This document shows positions 45,975 through 54,705 of a stretch of DNA of 64,000 nucleotides, in pieces. Every line of letters begins with the position of its first letter. The first letter of the stretch is position 1. A program made the position numbers and the translations under genes. The DNA is taken from positions 62,001 to 126,000 of the forward strand of contig CP099652.1 of the NCBI GenBank assembly GCA_024123955.1, in the 5' to 3' direction. A model generated the notes under the pieces. It was given only the letters and a program-made list of their open reading frames with translations, ran no database searches and was not told the origin of the DNA. Source of the stretch: Oxalobacteraceae bacterium OTU3CINTB1 (lineage in GTDB: Bacteria; Pseudomonadota; Gammaproteobacteria; Burkholderiales; Burkholderiaceae_D).

Positions 45975-46268
45975 ATGGAAGCGCGCCTGATCAAGCTTGA
46001 AGAATTCGCCATCGAAACGCGGGAACGGCTCGCGAAGATCGAGTTGCGGCTGGAGCAAACGGCAACCAAGGCGGACATCGCGGACATACGGGCCGATATG
46101 CAAAAATCCAGCACTGATATTTTGCGCTGGATGATCGCAACGGCTATCGGCCTCTTCTTCGGTTTTGGTGGATTGTTTTTCATGATGAGCAATTCCACGA
46201 AAAGTTCCGCGCCCATCGTCATATACGCCCAACCGCCGGCCGTGCCTGTCGCAACCGGCAAGCCTTAG
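45975..46268 (+). CDS. Hypothetical small coiled-coil membrane protein
   Basis: 97 residues. A heptad-like coiled coil (about 1-48: LEEFAIETRERLAKIELRLE, ADIADIRADMQKS) is followed by one membrane helix (about 52-72, rich in Phe/Gly) and a Pro/Ala-rich tail. Such short coil-plus-helix proteins are common in proteobacteria and phages and have no assigned function. It lies 56 bases after the previous gene and may be co-transcribed. Confidence 0.6.
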   Translation: MEARLIKLEEFAIETRERLAKIELRLEQTATKADIADIRADMQKSSTDILRWMIATAIGLFFGFGGLFFMMSNSTKSSAPIVIYAQPPAVPVATGKP

Positions 46269-46336
46269 ACAGCCCCAGCACCTGAGCAGTCACATCGTTC
46301 AAGATCATTCCCACGCTTGGCAGTGATCAGTCTTCA

Positions 46337-47461
46337 TTATGGCGCCGGGCTGTCCGCCACGTGCACGGCGCGTTTGCCCAGGCTTTCCTCTTGCGGCCCC
46401 GGCGCGTCGAGCACCGGACGCAGGCGCGGCAACGAATCCGGATAGTTGGCCGCCACGAAGGCGATGATCGCCTCGCGGATTTCGCAACGCAGGTCGAAGG
46501 CGGTACCGGAATCCTGTGCGCTGATCAGTAGCCGCAACTGCATGCCGCGGTCGTCGGCGTCCGTCACGTGCAGCACGCACACCCGCTGGTCCCAACGCGA
46601 CGACGCATGCGTGATGCGCTCGAACTCGGCCCGTATCGCCGGCACCGGCACGCTGAAGTCCAGCCATAAAAACACCGTGCCGAGTATCGACGATGAGGTA
46701 TGCGTCCAGTTCTCGAACGGATTTTCGATAAACCATTGGAGCGGCACGATCAAGCGCCGCTCGTCCCAAATCCGCACCACGACATAGGTGCCGGTGATAC
46801 GCTCCACACGCCCCCATTCGCCCTTGACGATCAGCACGTCGTCCAGCCGGATCGGTTGCGAGAAAGCGATCTGCAACCCAGCAATAAAGTTGCCCAGCAC
46901 AGGCCGCGCGGCGATACCGGCCACCAGGCCCGCCACGCCCGCCGAAGCCAGCAAACTGGCGCCGACCTGCCGCGCTCCCGGCAACGTCAGCAGCACGAAA
47001 CCCAGCCCAATCAGCCCGATGATGAAGTTGGCGCTGCGGGTGAGCACCGCCGTTTGCGTCAGCAGCCGGCGCGCGCGCAGGTTGTCGGCCGCGTCGACCG
47101 GATTGACGTCGGTGATCGTGCGCTTGATGGAATTGACGCAGGCGATGGCCAGCCATGTCAGGCCGATGATCAGCAGTACATTGTTGATGCGCGAGATAGG
47201 CACCAGCAACGGCATGTTTTCGGGCGCACCGGTCAGCACGATGCGCAGCGCGAACAGCGCCATGCACAGCTGGCTCGGACGCCAACCGTACTTGATGGCG
47301 TTGGTGGTGTAAGGCCGGTTTCGCGCTATGCGGCGGAGCAGCATAATGCCCGCCCGATGCAACAGTAGAGCCACGGCAACAAACACCACGGCGCTGACGC
47401 CCACCACTGCGGCGGCGCGCCACGGCCCTTCATGCATATCAGAAAAATAGTCGAGTTCCAT
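46337..47461 (-). CDS. MscS-family mechanosensitive ion channel
   Basis: About 374 residues from the ATG at 47461; an in-frame ATG at 47503 would add 14 residues, and the ribosome sites do not settle the start. Four to five membrane helices are followed by the pore-lining TM3 segment (ASLLASAGVAGLVAGIAARP, then LGNFIAGLQIAFSQPIRLDD). The beta domain follows (VKGEWGRVERITGTYVVVRI, LIVPLQWFIENPFENWT), then the C-terminal alpha/beta domain. It releases solutes on hypo-osmotic shock. Lying beside a trehalose operon, it fits an osmotic-response neighbourhood. Confidence 0.88.
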   Translation of the reverse strand: MELDYFSDMHEGPWRAAAVVGVSAVVFVAVALLLHRAGIMLLRRIARNRPYTTNAIKYGWRPSQLCMALFALRIVLTGAPENMPLLVPISRINNVLLIIGLTWLAIACVNSIKRTITDVNPVDAADNLRARRLLTQTAVLTRSANFIIGLIGLGFVLLTLPGARQVGASLLASAGVAGLVAGIAARPVLGNFIAGLQIAFSQPIRLDDVLIVKGEWGRVERITGTYVVVRIWDERRLIVPLQWFIENPFENWTHTSSSILGTVFLWLDFSVPVPAIRAEFERITHASSRWDQRVCVLHVTDADDRGMQLRLLISAQDSGTAFDLRCEIREAIIAFVAANYPDSLPRLRPVLDAPGPQEESLGKRAVHVADSPAP

Positions 47462-47647
47462 GGGCCTGATTCTAGGGGACTCCGCAATGTTGCGGCGCGC
47501 CATTTGCCTGCATGCGTGCGCTAGCGAACAAAGGTTTTTCCCTCATGAATGAAACAATAGAGGAGCTGAGGTCGATTGCCACGCATCCCGAAAAATTGAT
47601 GCAGCGGTTGTTTTTCTATCCTGCAATCACACCTGAGGACTCCTCCA

Positions 47648-49930
47648 ATGCTTTCACGCTCTGTAAAACTATCATTACGTTTCATGCTCCCCCTGGCGAT
47701 TCTGCTGGGTCTGTTCGCCTACATCGTCGTCCCGTTGATGGACAACCTGACCCTACGCTGGTCGGTGCGCGATCTGGATAACCGCTCGCAACTGTTGGCC
47801 GCCACCTTGCAGGTGCCGCTGCGCGAGGATGTGCTGCTCAACGACAAGGCCCACATCAAGAAGCTGTTCGACGGCGCCATCGAAGACGAGCGCCTGTTCG
47901 CGCTGGGCTTCTGCGATCCTTCGGGCAAGCTGCTGTACAAAACCTCCACCTACCCGCAATCGCTGGGCTGCTGGGAAAAGCCGACCGACGGCAGCAAGCA
48001 AAAGTCGCTGGTGCAACTGCCACGCGGTCCGGTCCACGTGGCCGATACGCCGATCGAAGACAACGGCACCGGACTGGGTCGTCTGATCCTGGTGCACGAC
48101 ATGAGCTTCATCGAGCGCCGCAGCGCCGAGACCACCAAGTACGTGCTGATCTTCTTCGCGCTGCTGGGCGTGGCGATCGCCTTCCTGACGCTGCTGGTGT
48201 CGCACCTGAGCTGGCGCGGCTGGCTGGCCAGCCTGAACGACGTGCTGCGCGGCCAGCTGCTGCCGCGCGACGTCAAATCGACCGCGCCCGGCGCGACGCC
48301 GCCGCCGCCACCGCCCGAGATGGAACCGCTGATCGGCGAACTGCGCAGCCTGCTCGAGGAATACCACGAGGAACGCCAAAGCAGCAGCAGCAACAACAGC
48401 GCCGAATGGGCGCCGGAAAAACTCAAGGCCCTGCTGCAACAGGATCTGGCCGGCGATCAGGTGCTGGTGGTGTCCAACCGCGAGCCCTACATCCACGAGA
48501 AAAACAAGGACGGCACGGTCCGCGTGCGCCGTCCGGCCAGCGGCCTGGTGACGGCCGTCGAGGCGGTGATGCGCGCCTGCTCCGGTACCTGGATCGCCCA
48601 TGGCGCCGGCAGCGCCGATCGCGAGACGGTCGACCGCAACGACCACGTGCCGGTGCCACCGAAGAATCCGAGCTACACCTTGCGCCGCGTCTGGCTGACG
48701 GAAGAAGAGGAAAAAGGCTACTACTACGGCTTCGCCAACGAAGGCCTGTGGCCGCTGTGCCATATCGCCCACGTGCGTCCGGTGTTCCGCTCGTCCGACT
48801 GGGAAGAGTACGTCAAAGTCAACCGTCGCTTCGCCGACGCCGTCATCAAGGAAGCGCGCACCGACAACCCGGTGGTGCTGGTGCAGGATTACCACTTCGC
48901 CCTGCTGCCGCGCATGGTGCGCGAGGCGCTGCCGAAAGCCACCATTATCACGTTCTGGCACATCCCATGGCCTAACTCGGAGTCGTTCGGCATTTGCCCG
49001 TGGCGCGAAGAAATCCTGGAAGGCATGCTGGGCAGCACGATCCTGGGCTTCCACACGCCGTTCCACCGCAAGAACTTCCTCGACACGGTCGACCGTTACC
49101 TGGAAACCCGCATCGAGCCGGAAGCATCGACCATTTCGTACGGCAACGAGCTGACCCAGGTCGAGGACTATCCGATCTCGATCGCCTGGCCCGACTATCC
49201 GGACACGCAGCCGGTGGAACAGTGCCGCACCGAAATCCGCCAGATCCTGGGCGTGCCGGAAGACCACCTGCTGGCCTTCGGCGTCGACCGCCTCGACTAC
49301 ACCAAGGGCATCCTGGAGCGCTTCCAGGCGGTCGAGAGCATGCTGGAGCGCCATCCGACCATGATCGGCAAGTTCAGCTTCGTGCAGATCGCCGCGCCGA
49401 GCCGTTCGGACCTGGAGGAATACATGAACTTCGAGCAGCGCGTGCGCAAGCTGGCCGCGCGGGTCAACGACCGCTTCGGCAGCGACGGCTACCTGCCGAT
49501 CATCCTGAAGATCGAGCACCACGAGCAAGCCGAACTGCAGCGCTACTTCCGCGCCAGCGAGGTCTGCATGGTGACCAGCCTGCACGACGGTATGAACCTG
49601 GTGGCCAAGGAATTCATCGCCGCCCGCGACGACGAACGCGGCGCGCTGGTGCTGAGCCAGTTCACCGGCGCCGCCCGCGAACTGCACGAGGCCTTGATCA
49701 TCAACCCGTACCATATCGAGCAAGGCGCCGAGGCGCTGTACCGCGGCCTGACCATGCCGCCGGTCGAGCAGCGCGAACGGATGCGCAGCATGCGCGACCG
49801 CGTGCGCCGCTTCAACGTCTACCGTTGGGCCGGCCACATGCTGCTCGACGCCGCCCGTCTGCGCAAACGCGAAAAAGTGATGCAGAAGATCCGTTCCCAC
49901 AGCCGCGGCAACCTGCGCCGGGTAAGCTAA
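47648..49930 (+). CDS. otsA: Membrane-anchored trehalose-6-phosphate synthase with extracytoplasmic sensor-like module
   Basis: 760 residues against about 460-500 for ordinary OtsA. A first membrane helix (about 12-34), an extracytoplasmic region of about 130 residues and a second helix (about 165-188) form a Cache-like sensor layout. A Pro-rich and Ser-rich linker leads to the GT20 catalytic domain from about 272 ([58 protein letters not shown]). The catalytic residues for UDP-glucose and glucose-6-phosphate are retained. The product is trehalose-6-phosphate. The fusion suggests that synthesis is controlled by a periplasmic or membrane-tension signal (inference). A GAGGAC ribosome site precedes the ATG. 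Confidence 0.88.
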   Translation: MLSRSVKLSLRFMLPLAILLGLFAYIVVPLMDNLTLRWSVRDLDNRSQLLAATLQVPLREDVLLNDKAHIKKLFDGAIEDERLFALGFCDPSGKLLYKTSTYPQSLGCWEKPTDGSKQKSLVQLPRGPVHVADTPIEDNGTGLGRLILVHDMSFIERRSAETTKYVLIFFALLGVAIAFLTLLVSHLSWRGWLASLNDVLRGQLLPRDVKSTAPGATPPPPPPEMEPLIGELRSLLEEYHEERQSSSSNNSAEWAPEKLKALLQQDLAGDQVLVVSNREPYIHEKNKDGTVRVRRPASGLVTAVEAVMRACSGTWIAHGAGSADRETVDRNDHVPVPPKNPSYTLRRVWLTEEEEKGYYYGFANEGLWPLCHIAHVRPVFRSSDWEEYVKVNRRFADAVIKEARTDNPVVLVQDYHFALLPRMVREALPKATIITFWHIPWPNSESFGICPWREEILEGMLGSTILGFHTPFHRKNFLDTVDRYLETRIEPEASTISYGNELTQVEDYPISIAWPDYPDTQPVEQCRTEIRQILGVPEDHLLAFGVDRLDYTKGILERFQAVESMLERHPTMIGKFSFVQIAAPSRSDLEEYMNFEQRVRKLAARVNDRFGSDGYLPIILKIEHHEQAELQRYFRASEVCMVTSLHDGMNLVAKEFIAARDDERGALVLSQFTGAARELHEALIINPYHIEQGAEALYRGLTMPPVEQRERMRSMRDRVRRFNVYRWAGHMLLDAARLRKREKVMQKIRSHSRGNLRRVS

Positions 49931-49951
49931 TTAGCAGCTGAAAAGATAACC

Positions 49952-50755
49952 ATGATGACACTCGACACCAACCAGGCGGACGCGACGAACACCGGCGCGT
50001 CCGCCGACAACCAAGCCTTCCTGCTGACCGACTGGCCCGATTGCAGCCTGTTCCTGGACTTCGACGGCACCCTGGTCGACCTGGCCGAAACGCCCGACAC
50101 CGTCGTGGTCGTGCCCGGCCTGATCGAGGCGCTGGCCACGCTGCGCGACAAGCTGGGCGGACGCCTGGCCATCGTCAGCGGCCGCCCGATCGAGCAGATC
50201 GACGCCATGCTGGCGCCGCTCAAGCTGCCGGCGGCCGGCGTGCACGGCGCCGAACGGCGCGCCGCCGACGGCGAGCTGCACTACATCACGGTGCTGCCGC
50301 TCGATAACGCCAAGTCGCGCCTGCAACCGCTGGTGGCGCAATATCCCGACCTGCTGCTGGAGGAAAAGCGCGGCGCGCTGGCCCTGCACTACCGCCTGGC
50401 GCCGGGACTGAAGGAACTGTGCGAGCAAGTGATGCAGGAAGCGCTCGACGCCAGCCCCGGCATGGTCCTGTTACATGGCAAAATGGTGCTGGAGCTCAAG
50501 CCGGGATCGAGCACCAAGGGCAGCGCCCTGGCCGCGTTTATGCAGGAAGCGCCCTTCAAGGGCCACAAGCCGGTGTTTGCCGGCGACGATACCACCGACG
50601 AAGCCGGCATCGCCTACGCCCAGCAAACGGGCGGCATGGGCGTGAAGATCGGCCCCGGTCCGAGCGCCGCGCTGCGCCGCCTCGCCTCGCCGCAGGAACT
50701 GCGCGCGCAGCTGGTGCAAGCGGCCACTACCCTGCCTCATGGAGACACGCAATGA
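49952..50755 (+). CDS. otsB: Trehalose-6-phosphate phosphatase
   Basis: A 267-residue HAD-superfamily phosphatase that converts trehalose-6-phosphate to trehalose. Motif I is LFLDFDGTLVDL with nucleophile D36 and acid/base D38. AIVSGRPIEQIDAML is motif II, GAERRAADG is typical of OtsB, and FAGDDTTDEAG is motif IV. It follows otsA by 21 bases and overlaps the GH15 gene by ATGA. Confidence 0.93.
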   Translation: MMTLDTNQADATNTGASADNQAFLLTDWPDCSLFLDFDGTLVDLAETPDTVVVVPGLIEALATLRDKLGGRLAIVSGRPIEQIDAMLAPLKLPAAGVHGAERRAADGELHYITVLPLDNAKSRLQPLVAQYPDLLLEEKRGALALHYRLAPGLKELCEQVMQEALDASPGMVLLHGKMVLELKPGSSTKGSALAAFMQEAPFKGHKPVFAGDDTTDEAGIAYAQQTGGMGVKIGPGPSAALRRLASPQELRAQLVQAATTLPHGDTQ

Positions 50756-52611
50756 CCAGCACAGCAACCGACACCAATTCCGCCGCACACACCAATCCGA
50801 ACGAAGCCGCGCCCGGCAAACCGGTGACGCCCGAAGCGTCGCTGAACTGCGGCGTCATCGGCAACTGTTCCTACAACGCGCTGGTCGACCGTAGCGGCAA
50901 CATCGTCTGGTGCTGCCTGCCGCGCTTCGACGGCGATCCGGTATTCAACGCGCTGCTGGACAATTCCGAGAACGGCAGCGTCTGGAGCATCGAGCTGGAG
51001 AACTGCGTCAAGACCGAGCAGTTCTACGATCCCAACACGGCCGTGCTGCGCACCCGCCTGATGGACGCCGACAACCATGGCATCGAGATCACCGACTTCG
51101 CGCCGCGCTTCACCAGCCGCGACCGCATGTTCCGGCCGCTGATGCTGATACGCCGCATTCGCATCCTCAACAGCGCGGTGCGCATCCGCGTGCGGCTGCG
51201 TCCGCGCTTCGACTGGGGCCGCGAGGCGCCGGAGATCACGCGCGGCAGCCACCACATCCGCTATGTCGGCTCGGACCAGACCTTGCGCCTGAACACGGAT
51301 GCATCGCTCAGCCACCTGCTGTCGGAGACCTGGTTCCTCGCCAACAGCTCGCTGAACTTCATGCTGGGACCGGATGAAACCCTGAACGACGGCATCGAGG
51401 ACGTCTGCCGCCGCTTCGAAAAGGAAACCATCAACTACTGGCGCAACTGGAGCCGCCGGCTGGCGCTGCCGTACGAGTGGCAGGACGTGGTGATCCGCGC
51501 GGCCATCACGCTGAAAATGTCGCTGTACGAGGACACCGGCGCCATCATCGCCGCCATGACTACCAGCATCCCGGAAGCGCCCGGCAGCGCGCGCAACTGG
51601 GACTACCGCTTCTGCTGGCTGCGCGACGCCTTCTTCGTCGTGCGCGCACTCAACAGCATTTCCGAGGTGGGCACGATGGAGGAGTACCTGCGCTGGCTGA
51701 GCAACATCGTCGCCAGCTCCAAGGGCGGGCATATCCAGCCGCTGTACGGCATCGGCCTGGAGGAATCCCTGCCCGAATCGACGTTGGACCACTTGCCCGG
51801 CTATCGCGGCCACCAGCCGGTACGGGTCGGCAACCAGGCGCAGGAGCACTTCCAGCATGACGTCTACGGCAATGTGGTGCTGGGGGCGGCGCAGGCCTTC
51901 CTCGACCATCGTTTGCTGAACCGCGCCGGCGTGGCCGAGTTCGCGCATCTGGAGGCGGTTGGCGAGCAAGCCTTCCGCGTCCACGACCAGCCGGACGCCG
52001 GCATGTGGGAGTTGCGCACGCGCGCCCGCGTGCACACCTCGTCGATGCTGATGAGCTGGGCCGCTTGCGACCGCCTGGCCAAGATCGCCCACGTGCTGGA
52101 GTTGCCGGAGCGCGCGGCGCACTGGCAGGCGCGCGCCGAGCAAATCCGCGAACCGCTGCTGCGCGATTCGTGGAGCGAGAAGCGCCAGGCCTTCTGCGAA
52201 AGCCTGGGTGGCGAGGACCTGGACGCCAGCGTGCTGCTGATGGCCGAGGTGAACTTCATCGATCCGAAGGACCCGCGCTTCGTCAAGACCGTGGAGGCGC
52301 TGGAGAAGTCGCTGTGCGACGGCCCGTACATGCGCCGCTACGAGGCGCCGGACGATTTCGGCAAGCCGGAGACGGCGTTCAACATCTGCACCTTCTGGCG
52401 CATCGACGCGCTGGCGCGGATCGGCCGCAAGGAAGAGGCGCGCGAGATCTTCGAGACCATGCTCAAGGCGCGCAACCATCTGGGCTTGCTGTCCGAGGAC
52501 ACGCATCCGGACACCGGCGAAATGTGGGGAAATTTCCCGCAGACGTATTCGATGGTGGGGTTGATCAACTGTGCAATGCGCTTGTCGGCGCCATGGGACA
52601 GCGTGGTGTAA
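50752..52611 (+). CDS. Glycoside hydrolase family 15 protein (trehalase/glucoamylase type)
   Basis: A 619-residue (alpha/alpha)6-barrel enzyme. GH15 hallmarks are NWDYRFCWLRDA, DAGMWELRTR with the general-acid Glu, and GNFPQTYSMVGLINCA with the second catalytic region. The ATG at 50752 overlaps the otsB stop; the longer upstream frame is rejected because it runs inside otsB. Members next to otsBA are often trehalases or related alpha-glucosidases, so synthesis and breakdown are encoded together. No signal peptide is seen, so it should be cytoplasmic. Confidence 0.9.
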   Translation: MTSTATDTNSAAHTNPNEAAPGKPVTPEASLNCGVIGNCSYNALVDRSGNIVWCCLPRFDGDPVFNALLDNSENGSVWSIELENCVKTEQFYDPNTAVLRTRLMDADNHGIEITDFAPRFTSRDRMFRPLMLIRRIRILNSAVRIRVRLRPRFDWGREAPEITRGSHHIRYVGSDQTLRLNTDASLSHLLSETWFLANSSLNFMLGPDETLNDGIEDVCRRFEKETINYWRNWSRRLALPYEWQDVVIRAAITLKMSLYEDTGAIIAAMTTSIPEAPGSARNWDYRFCWLRDAFFVVRALNSISEVGTMEEYLRWLSNIVASSKGGHIQPLYGIGLEESLPESTLDHLPGYRGHQPVRVGNQAQEHFQHDVYGNVVLGAAQAFLDHRLLNRAGVAEFAHLEAVGEQAFRVHDQPDAGMWELRTRARVHTSSMLMSWAACDRLAKIAHVLELPERAAHWQARAEQIREPLLRDSWSEKRQAFCESLGGEDLDASVLLMAEVNFIDPKDPRFVKTVEALEKSLCDGPYMRRYEAPDDFGKPETAFNICTFWRIDALARIGRKEEAREIFETMLKARNHLGLLSEDTHPDTGEMWGNFPQTYSMVGLINCAMRLSAPWDSVV

Positions 52612-52619
52612 GCGGAGGT

Positions 52620-54578
52620 TTACGGCGCCTTGGGCAACCTGCCCAGCACCGCCTCGATCGCATCGAAATCCACCGGCTTGGTCAAATGCTCGACAAAGCC
52701 GGCCTCTTTGGACAAGGTGCGGTCGTTCTCCGCGCCCCACCCGGTCAACGCGATCAGCGCCATGCCGTCGAGCGCCGGTTTTTTACGCAGCGCCTGCGCC
52801 AGCTCGTAGCCGTTCAGGTTGGGCATGCCGATATCGATCAACCCGACCTCCGGTATCCAATCCTCCACCACCTCCAGCGCCTCGATGCCGTCGTTGGCGA
52901 CGCGGATGCTGTGCCCTTTGAACTCCAGCAAACTCGCCAGCGTCTGCGCCGCGTCGGCGTTGTCGTCCACCACCAGTATCCTCAACATGTCGGTGCGCAG
53001 CGGCGCCGCCAGCTGATCGCCCACCGCATGCCCGGCCTCCACCGTCACGCTCAATGGCAAACGAATGGTGAACGTGGTGCCGCCGCTATGGGTCCCGCCA
53101 CTGGCGACGCTGATGCTACCGTCATGCATTTCCAGCAGCCGCTTGACCAGCGACAGGCCGATTCCCAGGCCGCCGTGCGACAGATCCATATTCCTGCCGA
53201 CCTGGTTGAACATGTCGAAGATGAACGGCTGCGACGCCTCCGGAATACCGACGCCGTTGTCCTCGACCGCGATGACGATCTGCCCGCCCTCCTGCACCGC
53301 GCTCAGATCGATCCGGCCGCCGGGCGGCGTGTACTTGGCCGCGTTGTTGAGCAGGTTGCCCAGCACCTGCACCATGCGGGTGGGGTCGACCAGCAGCTCG
53401 ATCTCCTCGTCGGGCATGACGACATACAGGCGATGGCGGGCGTTCTCGATCATCGGCGCGTTGGCCTCCACCGCCGCCGAGACGATGCTTTGCAGGGAGA
53501 CGCGCTCCTTCTTCAAATCGATCTTGCCGCCGTTGATGCGGGCGATATCGAGCAAATCGTCGACCAGCCGCACCATGTGCGTGACCTGCCGGTCCATCAT
53601 GTCGCGCATGCGCTCGACCATCTGCGGATTGGCGCCGCTGAGCTTGAGGATATCGAGGCCGCTGCGGATCGGCGCCAGCGGATTGCGCAACTCGTGCGCA
53701 AGCACCGCCAGGAACTCGGTCTTGCGGCGGTCTACTTCGGACAGGTCGGCCGCCAGCCTGCGCAGGCGCGCCTCGTTCTCCTTGCGCACACTGACGTCGG
53801 TAAACAGCAGCGCCACCTTGCGGCTGTCGGCGTCGCCGACGCGGCTGGCGTAGCCTTCGAACCAGCGACCGCTGGACTGCGCCTGGTTCTCGAAGCGCAC
53901 CGGCTGTCCGGTCACCGCCACTTGCGCATAGGTGTCGATCCAGTATGATCCGATATGCGGAACCACCTCCTTGATGGTCTTGCCGACGACATCGCCCAGG
54001 CCGTAGATCGCGATCCCCGCCGGATTCATCTCCAGTACCCGGTAATCGACCGCCTCGCCGGCCTCGTCGAAGATCATGTCAATCACGCAAAAGCCCTGGT
54101 CCATCGAATCGAACAGGTTGCGGTAGCGCTCCTCGCTGCGTTGCACCTGCCGATAGAGTTCGCGCAAGCGCTCGTCGTCGGCACGTCCGCGCACGAGTTT
54201 TTCATTGAGCAGCGCGAGCTCGGCGTCCACCGCGCGGTCGACCAGCTCCCGCACCTTCTTGCCGACGTAGAGAAAGAATATGCCGACTACAACAAACAGC
54301 GCCAGTGAAACCTGGTCGCGCACGGAACCGACATACAGGCTGCCCAGCGGCAGAAAGATCGAACAACCGTAAAGAAAACCGGCGAGCAACACGATTGCGG
54401 CAGGACCGCTGCCCAACACCGCAGCCGCCAGCGCCACCAGCGGCACGAACAGCAAAAAGGGAATCCGGTTGCCGACGATAAAAGACACGCCGATCTGCAA
54501 TGTGAAAGCAAATAGTGACAGGCCGGCACCCACGGCGTAGCGCAGCGCAGTTGGAAGTTTTTTTGCGAGAAGCAGCAT
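52620..54578 (-). CDS. Hybrid sensor histidine kinase/response regulator with PAS domain
   Basis: About 652 residues from the ATG at 54578 (AAGGG site upstream); in-frame starts at 54605 and a TTG at 54617 are less likely. Three or four N-terminal membrane helices (about 12-110) resemble the DUF4118/MASE-type membrane sensor. A short coil is followed by PAS (about 155-275: RNLFDSMDQGFCVID), HisKA with the phospho-His in AVLAHELRNPLAPI (about 296), HATPase_c (NNAAKYTPPGG, VEDNGVGI, GGLGIGLSLV) and a C-terminal receiver (ILVVDDNADAA, LIDIGMPNLNG). The output is unknown; no response regulator gene with a DNA-binding domain lies beside it. Confidence 0.9.
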   Translation of the reverse strand: MLLLAKKLPTALRYAVGAGLSLFAFTLQIGVSFIVGNRIPFLLFVPLVALAAAVLGSGPAAIVLLAGFLYGCSIFLPLGSLYVGSVRDQVSLALFVVVGIFFLYVGKKVRELVDRAVDAELALLNEKLVRGRADDERLRELYRQVQRSEERYRNLFDSMDQGFCVIDMIFDEAGEAVDYRVLEMNPAGIAIYGLGDVVGKTIKEVVPHIGSYWIDTYAQVAVTGQPVRFENQAQSSGRWFEGYASRVGDADSRKVALLFTDVSVRKENEARLRRLAADLSEVDRRKTEFLAVLAHELRNPLAPIRSGLDILKLSGANPQMVERMRDMMDRQVTHMVRLVDDLLDIARINGGKIDLKKERVSLQSIVSAAVEANAPMIENARHRLYVVMPDEEIELLVDPTRMVQVLGNLLNNAAKYTPPGGRIDLSAVQEGGQIVIAVEDNGVGIPEASQPFIFDMFNQVGRNMDLSHGGLGIGLSLVKRLLEMHDGSISVASGGTHSGGTTFTIRLPLSVTVEAGHAVGDQLAAPLRTDMLRILVVDDNADAAQTLASLLEFKGHSIRVANDGIEALEVVEDWIPEVGLIDIGMPNLNGYELAQALRKKPALDGMALIALTGWGAENDRTLSKEAGFVEHLTKPVDFDAIEAVLGRLPKAP

Positions 54579-54705
54579 CGGGGAGCCCTTGGTTTTCCCT
54601 ATCATACCAAGCGACAACCCCGGCCAGTAAAACTGGCTGGACTTTAACGGCTATAGCTCAAGTTTCCCCCGGCTGCGTCATGCGCCAGCGCAAACATCTT
54701 GCTGA

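Noticed and set aside
47512..47781. 89-codon + strand frame overlapping the otsA start
   Set aside because: Its 3' half overlaps otsA in another frame, and the 5' half shows no family pattern. otsA has its own GAGGAC ribosome site.
50419..50751. Longer N-terminal extension of the GH15 gene
   Set aside because: The in-frame codons lie inside otsB and encode unnatural Arg/Gly-rich sequence. The ATG at 50752 overlaps the otsB stop as expected.
54623..54637. GCCAGT-AAA-ACTGGC hairpin downstream of the AsmA gene
   Set aside because: The stem is short and there is no T-tract on the - strand, so a terminator call is not supported.
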